Source of the DNA: Bacteroidales bacterium
GTDB lineage: Bacteria; Bacteroidota; Bacteroidia; Bacteroidales; P3
Direction of reading: 5' to 3'
DNA length: 38,867 nucleotides
Assembly: GCA_017633985.1 (NCBI GenBank)
Contig: JAGBOF010000001.1
Span: 1-38,867, forward strand
A program made the translations under genes and the position numbers. Each line of letters begins with the position of its first letter. Within the stretch, counting starts at the first letter, position 1. Shown piece after piece: positions 1-9,285 of this stretch. Under the pieces are notes generated by a model. It ran no database searches. It had not been told where the DNA came from and saw only the letters and a list, made by a program, of their open reading frames with translations.

Positions 1-140
1 GTACCTCCACGCATTTCAGGACCGTAAGAAGGCATCCAGCTGACTTCTTTTCCTTGCATTGCACCGGAATAAGCAAGTATTTTACCCATAGATAAAACTC
101 CTTGTCCTCCGAAACCTGCTATTATTATTTCTTCTGTCAT
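1..140 (-). CDS. 2-oxoacid:ferredoxin oxidoreductase gamma subunit, partial (C-terminus beyond window)
   Basis: Only the first 46 codons are present. The ATG is at 138-140 and the frame runs open off the left edge. The visible protein begins [20 protein letters not shown], and GFGGQGV near the N-terminus is the hallmark of the gamma (KorC/VorA/PorG-type) subunit. It continues with a [10 protein letters not shown] segment typical of the same family. It starts 20 nt after the beta-subunit gene on the same strand, so it is the last visible gene of the ferredoxin-alpha-beta-gamma operon. By family knowledge the gamma subunit completes the heteromeric enzyme that oxidatively decarboxylates a 2-oxoacid to acyl-CoA. 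Which 2-oxoacid is used cannot be decided from this fragment. Confidence 0.9.
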   Translation of the reverse strand, partial: MTEEIIIAGFGGQGVLSMGKILAYSGAMQGKEVSWMPSYGPEMRGG

Positions 141-160
141 TGCCGTGATTAATTTATGGG

Positions 161-988
161 TTATTTAACTGCTACTAAATCTCTGATAACTTTACTGTCT
201 GCAGGATTGTACTCTCTTACTATCTGTCCGTCTACTTTAATGTCGCCAGGAACATATTTAGGGAACATATTCTGACGCATCCACTCGTTAGAAGCAACCG
301 GAGTCATCTTCCAACCGCTGTTACAAGTAGAAACGAATTCAACAAATTGAGTACCTTTCTTCGCTGCCTGATTTTCGAATGCTTTTCTTACTGCTGCTTT
401 TGCTTTTCTTACATCGGCAGGAGAAGATGCACTTTGACGGGTTACAAAATCGGTTCCAGGTAATTGAGCAACCAATTCAGTAATTTGCAAAGGCCATCCG
501 TTCAAATCAACTCTACGTCCGTAAGGAGTAGTTGCAGATTTCATTCCTACAAGAGTGGTAGGAGCCATCTGACCTCCCGTCATACCGTAGATAGCATTGT
601 TTACAAAGAATATAATGATGTTTTCGCCACGGTTACATGCGTGAATAGTTTCAGCAGTACCGATTGCAGCCAAATCACCGTCGCCCTGATAAGTGAAAGT
701 GTGGTGATCAGGGTGAAGTCTTTGTATTGCAGATGCTAGTGCAGGAGCTCTACCGTGAGCAGCTTCAACAAAATCTACGTTAAAATAATTATAAGCCAAT
801 ACAGAACAACCAACAGGTGCAATACCTATCGCTTTGTCTTGTATGCCCATTTCATCTATTACCTCTGCTATTATTCTGTGAATCGTACCGTGAGGACATC
901 CCGGACAGTAGTGCATAACGGCATCGGTAAGAACACTTGTCTTTTTATAAACAAGATTTTCCGGTTTTACTATCTCTTCGTTAAACAT
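161..988 (-). CDS. 2-oxoacid:ferredoxin oxidoreductase beta subunit (thiamine pyrophosphate-binding)
   Basis: This 275-residue protein is the TPP-binding subunit. GDGD at residues 102-105 and the NN pair at 130-131 followed by IYGMTGGQ form the TPP/Mg binding motif. HYCPGCPHG (C28, C31) near the N-terminus is typical of KorB/VorC-type beta subunits. The cytoplasmic complex converts a 2-oxoacid plus CoA to acyl-CoA and CO2, passing electrons to ferredoxin. The start lies 7 nt after the alpha-subunit stop, which indicates co-transcription and probable translational coupling. Bacteroidales homologues are annotated either as 2-oxoglutarate (Kor) or branched-chain 2-oxoacid (Vor) enzymes. The sequence alone does not settle the substrate, so no gene symbol is given. 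Confidence 0.93.
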   Translation of the reverse strand: MFNEEIVKPENLVYKKTSVLTDAVMHYCPGCPHGTIHRIIAEVIDEMGIQDKAIGIAPVGCSVLAYNYFNVDFVEAAHGRAPALASAIQRLHPDHHTFTYQGDGDLAAIGTAETIHACNRGENIIIFFVNNAIYGMTGGQMAPTTLVGMKSATTPYGRRVDLNGWPLQITELVAQLPGTDFVTRQSASSPADVRKAKAAVRKAFENQAAKKGTQFVEFVSTCNSGWKMTPVASNEWMRQNMFPKYVPGDIKVDGQIVREYNPADSKVIRDLVAVK

Positions 989-995
989 AACTTTC

Positions 996-2081
996 TTAGC
1001 CTTTAATTAATTTTGATTCCAATGCTTCAACAACTTCCTGCGGTGTAGGAATGATACCGCCGTAACGTCCGAAATATTCTACAGGACATTTGAATTCGGA
1101 TGCAAGTTTTACGTCTTGTACCATTTGACCTGCTGACATTTCTACTGAAAGCATACCTTTAACTCTTTGTGCCAACGCCTTGATTGGTGCAGTTGGGAAC
1201 GGGAACAATGTGATAGGTCTTAACAAACCTGCTTTTATTCCTTTTTCTCTTGCAAGTTGTACGGCTTTGTGGGCAATACGTGCGCAAGAACCGTAAGCAA
1301 CGAATACATATTCTGCATCATCGCACATTATTTCTTCATATAATGTGTCGTTCTTTTCCATTTCGCGGTATTTAGCCTGGAAACGGTGGTTGTTTTGCTC
1401 TTGACGTGCAGAATCCAACTCCAAAGACGTGATTATATTGTGATCTCTTGAAGCGGGTTTGCCGAATGCTGCCCAAGGAGCGTTCTTTGCTATTTCTTCG
1501 TCAGTCCAACGCGGAACGTAATCACTTACATAAACTTTTTCCATTACTTGTCCGATAGCACCGTCAGACAAAATCATAACAGGATTACGGTATTTGAAAG
1601 CAATATCCCATGCTTTGAATACGAAATCATACATTTCCTGTACGCTTGCAGGTGCAAGAGTGTAAAGTTGATAGTCTCCGTGTCCGCCACCCTTTACAGT
1701 CTGGAAATAATCAGCCTGTGAAGGTTGGATAGTTCCAAGTCCCGGACCGCCACGCATAACATTAACTACCAAACAAGGAAGTTCAGCTCCTGCCAAATAA
1801 GTAACACCTTCCTGCATTAAAGACATACCAGGTGAAGATGAAGAAGTCATAACTTTTTTACCAGTTGCAGCACCGCCATATACCATATTAATAGATGCAA
1901 CTTCACTTTCGGCCTGCAAAACTACCATTCCTGTTTTCTCCCATGGCATTTCAGCCATAAGATGCTCCATTACTTCTGATTGCGGGGTAATAGGATAACC
2001 GAAATACCCGTCACAACCGGAACGAATCGCTGCTTCTGCAATCGCTTCGTTACCTTTCATTAATTTTAACTCTTTTGCCAT
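996..2081 (-). CDS. 2-oxoacid:ferredoxin oxidoreductase alpha subunit (VorB/KorA-like)
   Basis: The protein has 361 residues and is the pyrimidine-binding/transketolase-like alpha subunit. It opens with a GNEAIAEAAIRSGCDGYFGYPITPQ-type region, in which GYPITPQSE is the conserved active-site segment. AESEVASINMVYGGAATGKK and the SSSSPGMSLMQEG run follow, as in the family. The C-terminal third (from about residue 255, YVFVAYGSCARIA) is the usual domain II. It sits between the ferredoxin gene (20 nt upstream) and the beta subunit (7 nt downstream). Overall it most resembles proteins annotated as VorB (3-methyl-2-oxobutanoate dehydrogenase subunit) in Bacteroidales, but 2-oxoglutarate as substrate is equally possible. 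Confidence 0.92.
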   Translation of the reverse strand: MAKELKLMKGNEAIAEAAIRSGCDGYFGYPITPQSEVMEHLMAEMPWEKTGMVVLQAESEVASINMVYGGAATGKKVMTSSSSPGMSLMQEGVTYLAGAELPCLVVNVMRGGPGLGTIQPSQADYFQTVKGGGHGDYQLYTLAPASVQEMYDFVFKAWDIAFKYRNPVMILSDGAIGQVMEKVYVSDYVPRWTDEEIAKNAPWAAFGKPASRDHNIITSLELDSARQEQNNHRFQAKYREMEKNDTLYEEIMCDDAEYVFVAYGSCARIAHKAVQLAREKGIKAGLLRPITLFPFPTAPIKALAQRVKGMLSVEMSAGQMVQDVKLASEFKCPVEYFGRYGGIIPTPQEVVEALESKLIKG

Positions 2082-2101
2082 TTTACGAATTAGTTTTTTA
2101 G

Positions 2102-2320
2102 TTAGACCTTAGCTTTGTAAACCGTTATCACTCCGTCAGGGCAAACCATTCCGCAGGAAGCACAGCCGATACAATCGCCGTTAATCATCTCCGCATAGTT
2201 ATAACCCTTTCCGTTTACATTTTTTGATAAAGCGATAACCTGCTTCGGACACACGCTTACACAGACTCCGCATCCTTTGCACTTCTCTTTATCAACTACA
2301 ATTGCTCCTTTTATTGCCAT
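2102..2320 (-). CDS. 2x[4Fe-4S] ferredoxin-type subunit of 2-oxoacid:ferredoxin oxidoreductase
   Basis: A 72-residue protein with two complete CxxCxxCxxxCP clusters: C14/C17/C20/C24 and C50/C53/C56/C60. This is the delta/ferredoxin subunit (KorD/PorD-type) that carries electrons out of the oxidoreductase. It is the first gene of the minus-strand operon and lies directly behind a recognisable promoter at 2371-2400. Length, cluster spacing and operon position agree, so the assignment is secure at family level. The partner enzyme's substrate is unresolved. Confidence 0.93.
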   Translation of the reverse strand: MAIKGAIVVDKEKCKGCGVCVSVCPKQVIALSKNVNGKGYNYAEMINGDCIGCASCGMVCPDGVITVYKAKV

Positions 2321-2370
2321 TGTTTTATTGTTTTAAATTTGGTTAATACTTTACGTTTAAATTTAAAACG

Positions 2371-2400
2371 CAAAATTACGTTAAATTTTTCTATCAACAA
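2371..2400 (-). promoter_or_regulatory. Bacteroidetes-type promoter for the 2-oxoacid oxidoreductase operon
   Basis: On the minus strand TTG (2398-2400) is followed 19 nt later by TAATTTTG (2371-2378). This matches the Bacteroidetes -33/-7 consensus TTG-N19/20-TAnnTTTG. The -7 element ends about 50 nt upstream of the ferredoxin start. A start site near 2364 is inferred. Confidence 0.75.
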
Positions 2401-2466
2401 AATTTTATAAGAACTATTTTATATTATTCAGTGTATACAAAAACAAATACATTTTATAAAGACTGT

Positions 2467-4764
2467 TTATTTTTCCTCGTCATCAAAATAGAATTCGTCT
2501 ATTACTTCCAAATATTTTGTAAAATTGACATAATCTTTAGGATAACAGAAAAATGTATAGTTATTGATAAATTCGTCCCCGTAATATCCTTCAACCCAAA
2601 GATAATCTTTGTTAGGATTAAAATTTCTCATATCTTTATATGCTATGCTGGCCAGCAGTTTTGTCTCATTGGCTTTGAGTAAAGATTGCTCGCCTATATA
2701 AATATAATGTACAGAATCGTCTTGATTCATTATTCTTATTTTATAGGTTAAAAGAGTATCTTGAGTTAAATCGCTGCAGGCATAAATCTTCACACTGTCT
2801 GTATTGTTTTTGTCAATAGTGAAAATTACGGGAGCAAATGACTTTTGTGCAGTATAGTACAAAGGTTTGACTTCTCCCGATGCTTCTACGCAGCCCCAAC
2901 CTACGCAAGGATAAGGATCATTATATTGCCAAAACAAAGTTCCCATACAATACGGTTTATTCTGTCTGTGAGCCTCCATTGCCATTTTCATTCCTTCTTG
3001 TTGGGTCAGTTGTGAATAAAAAATGTATTGTTCATCATCTTTGTATTCTCCGAACCATTCTTTCAGACGGTTGTCAATCAATTCGAAACCTCTGGGATGT
3101 TTTTGATGTATTGCAAAATCTTCATTATCTTTTGTGTAAGGATGCGAACAATATTTCTCAGCAGTTTCGTAATTCATCGCTCCTTGGAAACCGTATTCAC
3201 TCATAAACCGCGGAATCTTATGCGTGTAGGTTTCAAAATTACTGTCAGCCCACCAAACGCCGTAATAATGACTGTCTCCGTGTGTACGGCTTCTTTCGCT
3301 TCCCCATCCGTGATTGACAGGTGAAGAATGAATATAAGAAAGGGTAGGAGTATACTTCTGGGCTATTGAACCCAGCACATCCTTAAATAAATAGTCATAA
3401 TCTTTTACGGCTTGGATTGTATCTTTCACTATATCTTTCCATCCCCAATGATTCCAACCTTCCCATATTTCATTATTACCGCATATAAGTGCCAAAGAAG
3501 GATGTCCTGATATGCGCATAAGATTTTGAACGGCGTCTTGTTTTACATTATTTACAAACGTATCGTTTACAGGATACAATTCCGTAGAAAAAGGATAATC
3601 CTGCCAGACCATGATACCGTATTTGTCGCAATAATCAAAGAATTCATCACTGCCGTAATCGCTTCCGCCCCAAATTCTGAACATATTCATGTTTGCATTT
3701 TTAGCAAGTATGATGTCGTTTAAAGGATCTGCATACGTCATTATGTAATTTGCACCTTTTGCAAACACATCTTCATTATTTACTCTGAAATAAAAACTTT
3801 CTCCCCACTTATCGTCCTCCCTTATCAGTTTAATCGTACGGACTCCGAATCTTGAGGAACTGATTACATTGTCTGTTCCGTCCAGACACAAATTGACTTT
3901 ATAAAGATATTGGTTGCCCATAAGATTGGGATACCACAGCAAAGCATCCTTAACCGTGAAATAAAAAGTATAGTATCCTGTTTCATTAGGTTGCAGGTCA
4001 AATTCCAAAGGTTCATTGATGTTTGCGGCATAGTCATAATCTTGTTTACAGTCGGTAACAATCAGTTTGTGTTCTTCTTTCAAAGGTTTACGCAGATGTA
4101 TGTTTAAAATCATTTCCCCGTCTTTAGTTCCGTCAGAATTATATCTTATATTTTCCGTTTGTATGTTGGCATAATCTATATAAGGCACGTCCTTTTCAAA
4201 AGAAAGATATATGCCGCCTATACGCGGAGCCAATGTTTTCGGATGCCAATCCCAACCGTAAAGATATTGTGGCGAACGTTGGTTCATACGCACCGAATCC
4301 TTCGGAGAGAACCGCAACTCAATAGTATTCTTACCCTTTTTGATGAATTTTTTTACGTTGTCGCAATACTCCAAGAACGAATTGTTGTAATATTTTACGA
4401 ATTTCTTATTTATGTACAGCGAACAATTGCCGTCAAGATTCTGAATGTTTAAATATATACAATCTTCTTTTAATTGTTCTTTAGTTACAGTGAATTGGCA
4501 TTTATATATCCAGTTCATATTATCAATATTTTCCAACTGTTTTTCATTACTGCGGACAAACATTGAGTCAATTATGCCGTTTTGTTTTAAGATGTTATAG
4601 GTGTTTACATGGAAATCCATATCAAAACCCTTGCATGTTATGTCTTTCCCGTTAGTTAATTCCGCACCGTAAAAAAATGTTATATTCTTACCGTTGTCTT
4701 TTTTATACTGCGCATTTACCGTTGTTGCTATTATTAACAACAAAATTATGAATATACGTTTCAT
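2467..4764 (-). CDS. Secreted glycoside hydrolase family 2 protein, beta-mannosidase-like
   Basis: The 765-residue protein starts with a signal peptide (MKRIFIILLLIIATTVNA), so it is exported to the periplasm or cell surface. It has the GH2 architecture: an N-terminal sugar-binding jelly roll (about 30-190), an Ig-like domain (about 195-310) and a TIM barrel (about 320-640). GNNE gives the predicted acid/base E432, and SEYGFQG, the typical beta-mannosidase nucleophile motif, gives E523. FRIWGGSDYGSDEF (about 362-375) also fits beta-mannosidase. By family it would release mannose from the non-reducing end of beta-mannosides. It is the last gene of a dapB-ROK-GH2 operon, 12 nt after the sugar kinase, which suggests sugar release and phosphorylation are linked. 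No SusC/SusD pair is visible nearby. The substrate is inferred only. Confidence 0.85.
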   Translation of the reverse strand: MKRIFIILLLIIATTVNAQYKKDNGKNITFFYGAELTNGKDITCKGFDMDFHVNTYNILKQNGIIDSMFVRSNEKQLENIDNMNWIYKCQFTVTKEQLKEDCIYLNIQNLDGNCSLYINKKFVKYYNNSFLEYCDNVKKFIKKGKNTIELRFSPKDSVRMNQRSPQYLYGWDWHPKTLAPRIGGIYLSFEKDVPYIDYANIQTENIRYNSDGTKDGEMILNIHLRKPLKEEHKLIVTDCKQDYDYAANINEPLEFDLQPNETGYYTFYFTVKDALLWYPNLMGNQYLYKVNLCLDGTDNVISSSRFGVRTIKLIREDDKWGESFYFRVNNEDVFAKGANYIMTYADPLNDIILAKNANMNMFRIWGGSDYGSDEFFDYCDKYGIMVWQDYPFSTELYPVNDTFVNNVKQDAVQNLMRISGHPSLALICGNNEIWEGWNHWGWKDIVKDTIQAVKDYDYLFKDVLGSIAQKYTPTLSYIHSSPVNHGWGSERSRTHGDSHYYGVWWADSNFETYTHKIPRFMSEYGFQGAMNYETAEKYCSHPYTKDNEDFAIHQKHPRGFELIDNRLKEWFGEYKDDEQYIFYSQLTQQEGMKMAMEAHRQNKPYCMGTLFWQYNDPYPCVGWGCVEASGEVKPLYYTAQKSFAPVIFTIDKNNTDSVKIYACSDLTQDTLLTYKIRIMNQDDSVHYIYIGEQSLLKANETKLLASIAYKDMRNFNPNKDYLWVEGYYGDEFINNYTFFCYPKDYVNFTKYLEVIDEFYFDDEEK

Positions 4765-4776
4765 CTTCTTTATGTC

Positions 4777-5733
4777 TTAATAACAAAGTGCCGCTGCGCC
4801 CAAAACCGCAGCATCTTCTTCTTTCAATCCCGACAACTCTATATCTATTGTATTCTGGAATATTGAAAATAAGAATTCTTCCATGTATTTTTTCAGCGGT
4901 TTTAAAAGAAAATCACCGCTCTTACTTAATCCGCCGAATAAATAAACCTTTTCAGGGGAAGTTATCTCGGCTGCGTTTGCTATGCCCAAGGCTAACTGTT
5001 TTGCTGTGTAATCAAAACATTCCAATGCAGTTTTATCGCCTTTTACAGCCGCATCATATATGTCTTTACTCGTTATTTTATCCCTGTCAATGTTCCTTAA
5101 AACCGAATTATCAGAGCTATTGTCCAACATTTCTTTGATTGTAATGACAATACCTGTCGCAGAGGCATATCTTTCAACGCAACCTTTTCTTCCGCAATTG
5201 CATTGTCTTCCGTCAGGATCGATAATCGTGTGTCCTACTTCGCCTGCAAACCCCGTATGTCCGTAAACCAATTTGCCGTTTACCACAATTCCGCTGCCGA
5301 CACCCGTTCCCAAGGTGATCATTATGAAATTCTTTACATCCTTTGCTTTTCCGTAAATCATTTCACCTATTGCCGCTGCGTTGGCATCGTTTGTTACTGT
5401 AACCTTTAGGTTATATCCGTCTTTTAACAACAGAACTTCCAAAATTTCTTTCAGTTCTATAATGCCGTTGAACGGTAAATTAGGAGCGTATTCTATAGTT
5501 CCGTGATAATAATTGCCGTTAGGTGCCCCTATACCTACGCCCAAGATAAGGTTTTCTTCCTTAACCCTGTCTGCCAATAACTCTATTTTTGCCGTTATTG
5601 CCTGCAGATATTCATCAACTATTGTAAAATCCCTTGTTTTGAGTTTTTCTTTGGCAACTACATTGCCTTTTTCGTCAACCAATCCTATTACCGTATTGGT
5701 ACCGCCTATATCTATTCCTATACTGTAATCCAT
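4777..5733 (-). CDS. ROK-family sugar kinase (glucokinase-like)
   Basis: The protein has 318 residues. DIGGTN (8-13) is the phosphate-binding loop, TNDANAA places the catalytic base at D116, and LGTGVGSG (141-148) is the second ATP-site segment. The ROK zinc site is intact: EVGH (E165, H168) and CNCGRKGC (C178, C180, C185). It phosphorylates a hexose (glucose, mannose or an N-acetylhexosamine) in the cytoplasm using ATP. A helix-turn-helix domain is absent, so this is a kinase rather than a ROK repressor. It lies 8 nt after dapB and 12 nt before the GH2 gene. Pairing with a beta-mannosidase-like enzyme makes mannose or glucose likely substrates, but that is inference. Confidence 0.88.
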   Translation of the reverse strand: MDYSIGIDIGGTNTVIGLVDEKGNVVAKEKLKTRDFTIVDEYLQAITAKIELLADRVKEENLILGVGIGAPNGNYYHGTIEYAPNLPFNGIIELKEILEVLLLKDGYNLKVTVTNDANAAAIGEMIYGKAKDVKNFIMITLGTGVGSGIVVNGKLVYGHTGFAGEVGHTIIDPDGRQCNCGRKGCVERYASATGIVITIKEMLDNSSDNSVLRNIDRDKITSKDIYDAAVKGDKTALECFDYTAKQLALGIANAAEITSPEKVYLFGGLSKSGDFLLKPLKKYMEEFLFSIFQNTIDIELSGLKEEDAAVLGAAALCY

Positions 5734-5741
5734 TTTATAGA

Positions 5742-6461
5742 TTATTTATGTTGTTCTTTCATTAAATCGTCCATTGTGAAAAATCCCTGCCTGCCGTGAA
5801 GGAATTCAGCAGCCGTAACAGCTCCCAATGCCAACCCTTTACGGCTTAAAGCCGTGTGTTTTATTTCTATAATGTCGCAGTCACTGTCATAGCTTACTAT
5901 ATGGGTTCCGTATTGCTCACCTTTGCGTACCGAATTCACGGGCATAATCTTTTCATTTCCCTGAATATCTTTTGCCCATGAGGAAAGATGTTTGTAATTC
6001 TGCAACAAATCTTCTGCCAGAGTTATGGCAGTTCCCGAAGGTGCATCTTTCTTATGTATATGGTGTATTTCGGTGATTGAAGGCGTATAATCGGCGTGGT
6101 TATTCATTATTTGTGCCAAATAAACATTCAGTTTACGCATCAGATATACACCTATTGAAAAATTGGATGAATACAAAAACGACTGTTTCTCATTTACCAC
6201 TCTTTGTCTTACGCTTTCCAATGCGTCATACCAACCTGTCGTACCCGTGACAAGCGGTATGTGTCTTTTGAAACATTCGTCAAAATTATTCAGCGCACTG
6301 TCGGGTTGGGTGAATTCTATTGCCGCATCAATATTGCCGTAATTTATTTTATCCCAACTGTCATTTATGTCAATGATGCCCGCAATGGTGTGCCCGCGTT
6401 GCAATGCCGTCTTTTCGACTTCATGCCCCATTTTGCCGTAACCTACAATCAATATATTCAT
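5742..6461 (-). CDS. dapB: 4-hydroxy-tetrahydrodipicolinate reductase
   Basis: At 239 residues this is a typical short DapB. It starts with a Rossmann nucleotide-binding motif, GYGKMG (7-12). The diagnostic active-site segment EIHHIHKKDAPSGTA (131-145) contains the presumed catalytic H133 and K137. It reduces 4-hydroxytetrahydrodipicolinate in the diaminopimelate/lysine pathway, supplying peptidoglycan and lysine precursors. It is the promoter-proximal gene of an operon with a ROK kinase and a GH2 enzyme, which is not a functional pairing I recognise. A -7 element lies at 6493-6500. The start is supported by motif position, as there is no room for an N-terminal extension. Confidence 0.95.
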   Translation of the reverse strand: MNILIVGYGKMGHEVEKTALQRGHTIAGIIDINDSWDKINYGNIDAAIEFTQPDSALNNFDECFKRHIPLVTGTTGWYDALESVRQRVVNEKQSFLYSSNFSIGVYLMRKLNVYLAQIMNNHADYTPSITEIHHIHKKDAPSGTAITLAEDLLQNYKHLSSWAKDIQGNEKIMPVNSVRKGEQYGTHIVSYDSDCDIIEIKHTALSRKGLALGAVTAAEFLHGRQGFFTMDDLMKEQHK

Positions 6462-6492
6462 ACATTATTTAATATAAGTGAATAACCGTTTG

Positions 6493-6500
6493 CAAAGATA
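6493..6500 (-). promoter_or_regulatory. Putative -7 element for the dapB operon
   Basis: The minus strand reads TATCTTTG, followed by CA, which matches TAnnTTTG and ends about 30 nt before the dapB start. No clean TTG is present 19-20 nt upstream, so only the -7 half is supported. Confidence 0.55.
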
Positions 6501-6588
6501 GATAAATAATATTGAAATAATAAGATTTAATTAAAAAATTTTTAACAATAGTATTAACAATACCGTCAAACCGTTTGCCGGAAATAAG

Positions 6589-6657
6589 ACGGCGTTAAAA
6601 AAAATTAAAACGCCGTTTCAGTAAAATAAAACGCCGTATTAAAAAAATTTTACGCCT
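6589..6657. repeat. Intergenic ACGCCGT repeat cluster with terminator-like inverted repeat
   Basis: ACGGCGTT (6589-6596) and AACGCCGT (6609-6616) form an 8-bp inverted repeat around an A/T-only loop. Two further same-core units follow at 6630-6638 and, partially, at 6651-6657 (TACGCCTT). The segment lies in the 216-nt gap between folA and dapB. On the minus strand the stem is followed by CTTATTT, so it may also terminate the purD-thyA-folA transcript. The 17 nt at 6622-6638 recur exactly at 32313-32329. Confidence 0.7.
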
Positions 6658-6677
6658 TAAAAATTTACTGATTGTAA

Positions 6678-7172
6678 CTACTTCTTTTTTAAGACGGTAA
6701 ATTGATACTGTAATCCGCTTTTTTCATCGGTGAAAATTTCGCTTTGACTTTCCTGTTCCCACTGATTAATGTCTATTTCAGGGAAAAAAGTATCGGCATC
6801 GGGATATTTATTGAAGACTTTTGTAATATAAAGTTTCTGACAAACGGGCAGAAGTTCCTTATATATCATTCCGCCGCCGATGACAAACACTGCGTTGTCA
6901 TAATCAGGTAGATTTTTTATTTCGTCAACGCTGTTTATAACCGTAACTCCGTCAAAAGAGAAATCCTTATTGCCCGTTATCACGATATTTTCGCGTTTGG
7001 GCAACGGTTTTACCTGTAAGGATTCCCATGTTTTCCTTCCCATAATGACGGGATGCCCTTTTGTCGTGTTTTTAAAGAAAACCATGTCATCATGGATATG
7101 CCACAACAAATCACCTTTGCGTCCTATCGCCCCGTCCTGCGCAACTGCAACTATTATATTAAATGTATTCAT
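6678..7172 (-). CDS. folA: Dihydrofolate reductase
   Basis: With the ATG at 7170-7172 the protein has 164 residues (MNTFNIIVAVAQDGAIGRKG), the usual DHFR length and N-terminus. LLWHIHDDMVFFK holds the active-site W24 and the acidic D29, HPVIMGRKTWESL (40-52) and VFVIGGGMIYKE are the NADPH-binding motifs. A longer reading frame reaches a TTG at 7190 but would overlap thyA, so the ATG 7 nt after the thyA stop is preferred. The enzyme regenerates tetrahydrofolate consumed by thymidylate synthase, encoded immediately upstream in the same operon. Confidence 0.95.
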   Translation of the reverse strand: MNTFNIIVAVAQDGAIGRKGDLLWHIHDDMVFFKNTTKGHPVIMGRKTWESLQVKPLPKRENIVITGNKDFSFDGVTVINSVDEIKNLPDYDNAVFVIGGGMIYKELLPVCQKLYITKVFNKYPDADTFFPEIDINQWEQESQSEIFTDEKSGLQYQFTVLKKK

Positions 7173-7179
7173 TTTTATA

Positions 7180-7974
7180 TTACACTGCAACGTCCGCTTT
7201 TATATGCGGATGGCATTGATAATTCTCTATAACGATGTCTTCGTACTTAAAATCAAAAATATTCTTCACATCGGGGTTTAATTTCAGCGTCGGAAGCTTA
7301 TAAGGCTGTCTTGTAAGCTGCAGTTTTGCCTGCTCAATGTGATTGCTGTACAGATGGGCGTCGCCGAATGTGTGAACGAAATCTCCGCATTGCAATCCGC
7401 ATACTTGAGCCGTCATCGCAAGCAACACGGCATACGAAGCAATATTAAAAGGTACGCCCAGAAAAATATCAGCCGAGCGTTGGTAAAGCTGAAGCGACAG
7501 TTTACCGTCGGCAACATAGAACTGAAACATACAATGACACGGCGGAAGCGCCATATCATCTATTTGGGCAACATTCCATGAGTTGACAATCAAACGCCTT
7601 GAGTCAGGATTTTTCTTTATTTGCTCAATAATCTGCGAAATCTGGTCAATAAAGCCGCCGCTGTTCGTATCCCAATGACGCCATTGGTGTCCGTAAACAG
7701 GACCAAGGTCTCCGTTTTTATCGGCCCACTCATCCCAGATTGTAACCTTGTTTTCGTGAAGATAGTTTATGTTTGTATCGCCTTTTAAGAACCATAACAA
7801 TTCGTGGATTATGCTTCTTGTATGAAGTTTTTTGGTTGTTAAAAGCGGAAAACCCTCATTTAAATCAAACCGCATTTGATATCCGAACACGCTTTTGGTG
7901 CCTGTGCCCGTTCTGTCATCTTTTACCGTCCCGTTATCCAATACGTGGCGTAATAAATCAAGGTATTGTTTCAT
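7180..7974 (-). CDS. thyA: Thymidylate synthase
   Basis: At 264 residues it has exactly the length of E. coli Thy[13 protein letters not shown] places the nucleophile at C146, and DRTGTGT (20-26) and [10 protein letters not shown] (126-135) supply the conserved phosphate-binding arginines. The [18 protein letters not shown] segment is the family signature. It methylates dUMP to dTMP using methylenetetrahydrofolate and produces dihydrofolate for the adjacent FolA. Its ATG overlaps the purD stop by one base (TAATG), indicating translational coupling, and folA begins 7 nt downstream. This is the classical folate-dependent enzyme, not ThyX. Confidence 0.97.
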   Translation of the reverse strand: MKQYLDLLRHVLDNGTVKDDRTGTGTKSVFGYQMRFDLNEGFPLLTTKKLHTRSIIHELLWFLKGDTNINYLHENKVTIWDEWADKNGDLGPVYGHQWRHWDTNSGGFIDQISQIIEQIKKNPDSRRLIVNSWNVAQIDDMALPPCHCMFQFYVADGKLSLQLYQRSADIFLGVPFNIASYAVLLAMTAQVCGLQCGDFVHTFGDAHLYSNHIEQAKLQLTRQPYKLPTLKLNPDVKNIFDFKYEDIVIENYQCHPHIKADVAV

Positions 7975-9245
7975 TATTGTAAGTCTTTTCCGATGTCTTT
8001 GCGGAAATACATCTTGTCAAAACTGATATTATTTATATTATTGTAGCATTTATCAAGCGCATCTGCTATATTATCACCTAAACATGTCACCGCAATTACC
8101 CTTCCGCCCGAAGTAATGATTTCTTTCTTCTCATTTTCTTTGGTTCCTGCGTGATAAACTATAGCATCCTGTACTTTGTCCAATCCGGTTATCACTTTGC
8201 CTTTCTCATACGCTTCGGGATAACCGCCGCTGCACAACATAACCGTCGCAGCCGTTAAAGGATTGATTTTTATTGCGTATTCATTCAACCGTTGTTCCTT
8301 TATAAGCGAAAAAGCCTCCACAATATCCGAATCCAAACGTGCAAACACGCTTTCACTTTCGGGATCTCCCATGCGGACATTATATTCTATGACATACGGC
8401 TCGCCTTTTACGTTCATAAGACCGAAAAATATGAAGCCCTGATAGTGCAAACCTTCTTTTTGAAGCCCGTTTATAGTTCTGTCTATTATCTTTTCTTTAA
8501 CCTTTTGCATAAACGTTTCGTCGCAGAACGGAACAGGTGAAATACTTCCCATTCCTCCCGTATTCAAACCCGTATCCCCTTCGCCGATACGTTTATAATC
8601 TTTAGCCTCGGGCAGCAATACGTAATTCTTGCCGTCAGTAAGGACAAAGACGCTGCATTCTATGCCGCTTAAATATTCTTCTATAACAACCTTATGCGAA
8701 GCCGTGCCGAATTTTGCATTCTTAAGCATATCCTCAAGCTCTTTCTCCGCATCCTCAATACTGTTTAATATAACAACTCCTTTTCCTGCGGCAAGGCCGT
8801 CGGCTTTCAGTACATACGGCGGCTGTAAGGTTTTTAAGAACTCTTTTCCCGCTTCGATGTTTTGCGTATTAAAGGTTTTGTAACGTGCAGTCGGGATATT
8901 GTTTCTTTGCATAAATTCTTTGGAAAAGTCTTTGCTTCCTTCCAATTGCGCAGCTTTTTTGTCAGGACCGATAACCACGATGTTTTTAAGCGAATTGTCC
9001 GAAGCAAAATAATCGCTTATTCCGTCTACAAGCGGTTGTTCGGGTCCTACAACGACTGTTTCTATATTGTTTTCAATGCAAAATTTTCCTATATTGTCAA
9101 ATCCGTCCAGCGTTACGCAATCTCCGTATTGCTTCATGCCGGGATTTCCGGGTGAGATGAAGAATTTTTCCGTTAATTTGCTTTTTGCAATAACCCGGGC
9201 AAGGGCTGATTCCCTTCCGCCGCTGCCTAAAAGAAGTATATTCAT
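7974..9245 (-). CDS. purD: Phosphoribosylamine-glycine ligase (GAR synthetase)
   Basis: A 423-residue ATP-grasp enzyme of normal PurD length. Motifs are LLGSGGRE (5-12), SPGNPG (31-36), [12 protein letters not shown] (145-156) and, towards the C-terminus, [14 protein letters not shown] carrying metal-binding acidic residues. It joins glycine to phosphoribosylamine in the second step of de novo purine synthesis. It is the first gene of the purD-thyA-folA operon. The operon logic (purine plus thymidylate plus tetrahydrofolate recycling) is coherent, because all three draw on the one-carbon pool. The stop overlaps the thyA start by one base. Confidence 0.96.
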   Translation of the reverse strand: MNILLLGSGGRESALARVIAKSKLTEKFFISPGNPGMKQYGDCVTLDGFDNIGKFCIENNIETVVVGPEQPLVDGISDYFASDNSLKNIVVIGPDKKAAQLEGSKDFSKEFMQRNNIPTARYKTFNTQNIEAGKEFLKTLQPPYVLKADGLAAGKGVVILNSIEDAEKELEDMLKNAKFGTASHKVVIEEYLSGIECSVFVLTDGKNYVLLPEAKDYKRIGEGDTGLNTGGMGSISPVPFCDETFMQKVKEKIIDRTINGLQKEGLHYQGFIFFGLMNVKGEPYVIEYNVRMGDPESESVFARLDSDIVEAFSLIKEQRLNEYAIKINPLTAATVMLCSGGYPEAYEKGKVITGLDKVQDAIVYHAGTKENEKKEIITSGGRVIAVTCLGDNIADALDKCYNNINNISFDKMYFRKDIGKDLQ

Positions 9246-9277
9246 ATTATATTAATGTATTTATAGATTTCACTTTG

Positions 9278-9285
9278 CAAAGATA
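9278..9285 (-). promoter_or_regulatory. Putative -7 element for purD-thyA-folA
   Basis: The minus strand reads TATCTTTG followed by CA, matching TAnnTTTG. It ends about 33 nt before the purD start. TTG triplets upstream are at non-canonical spacing (14 or 22 nt), so only the -7 half is claimed. Confidence 0.55.
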
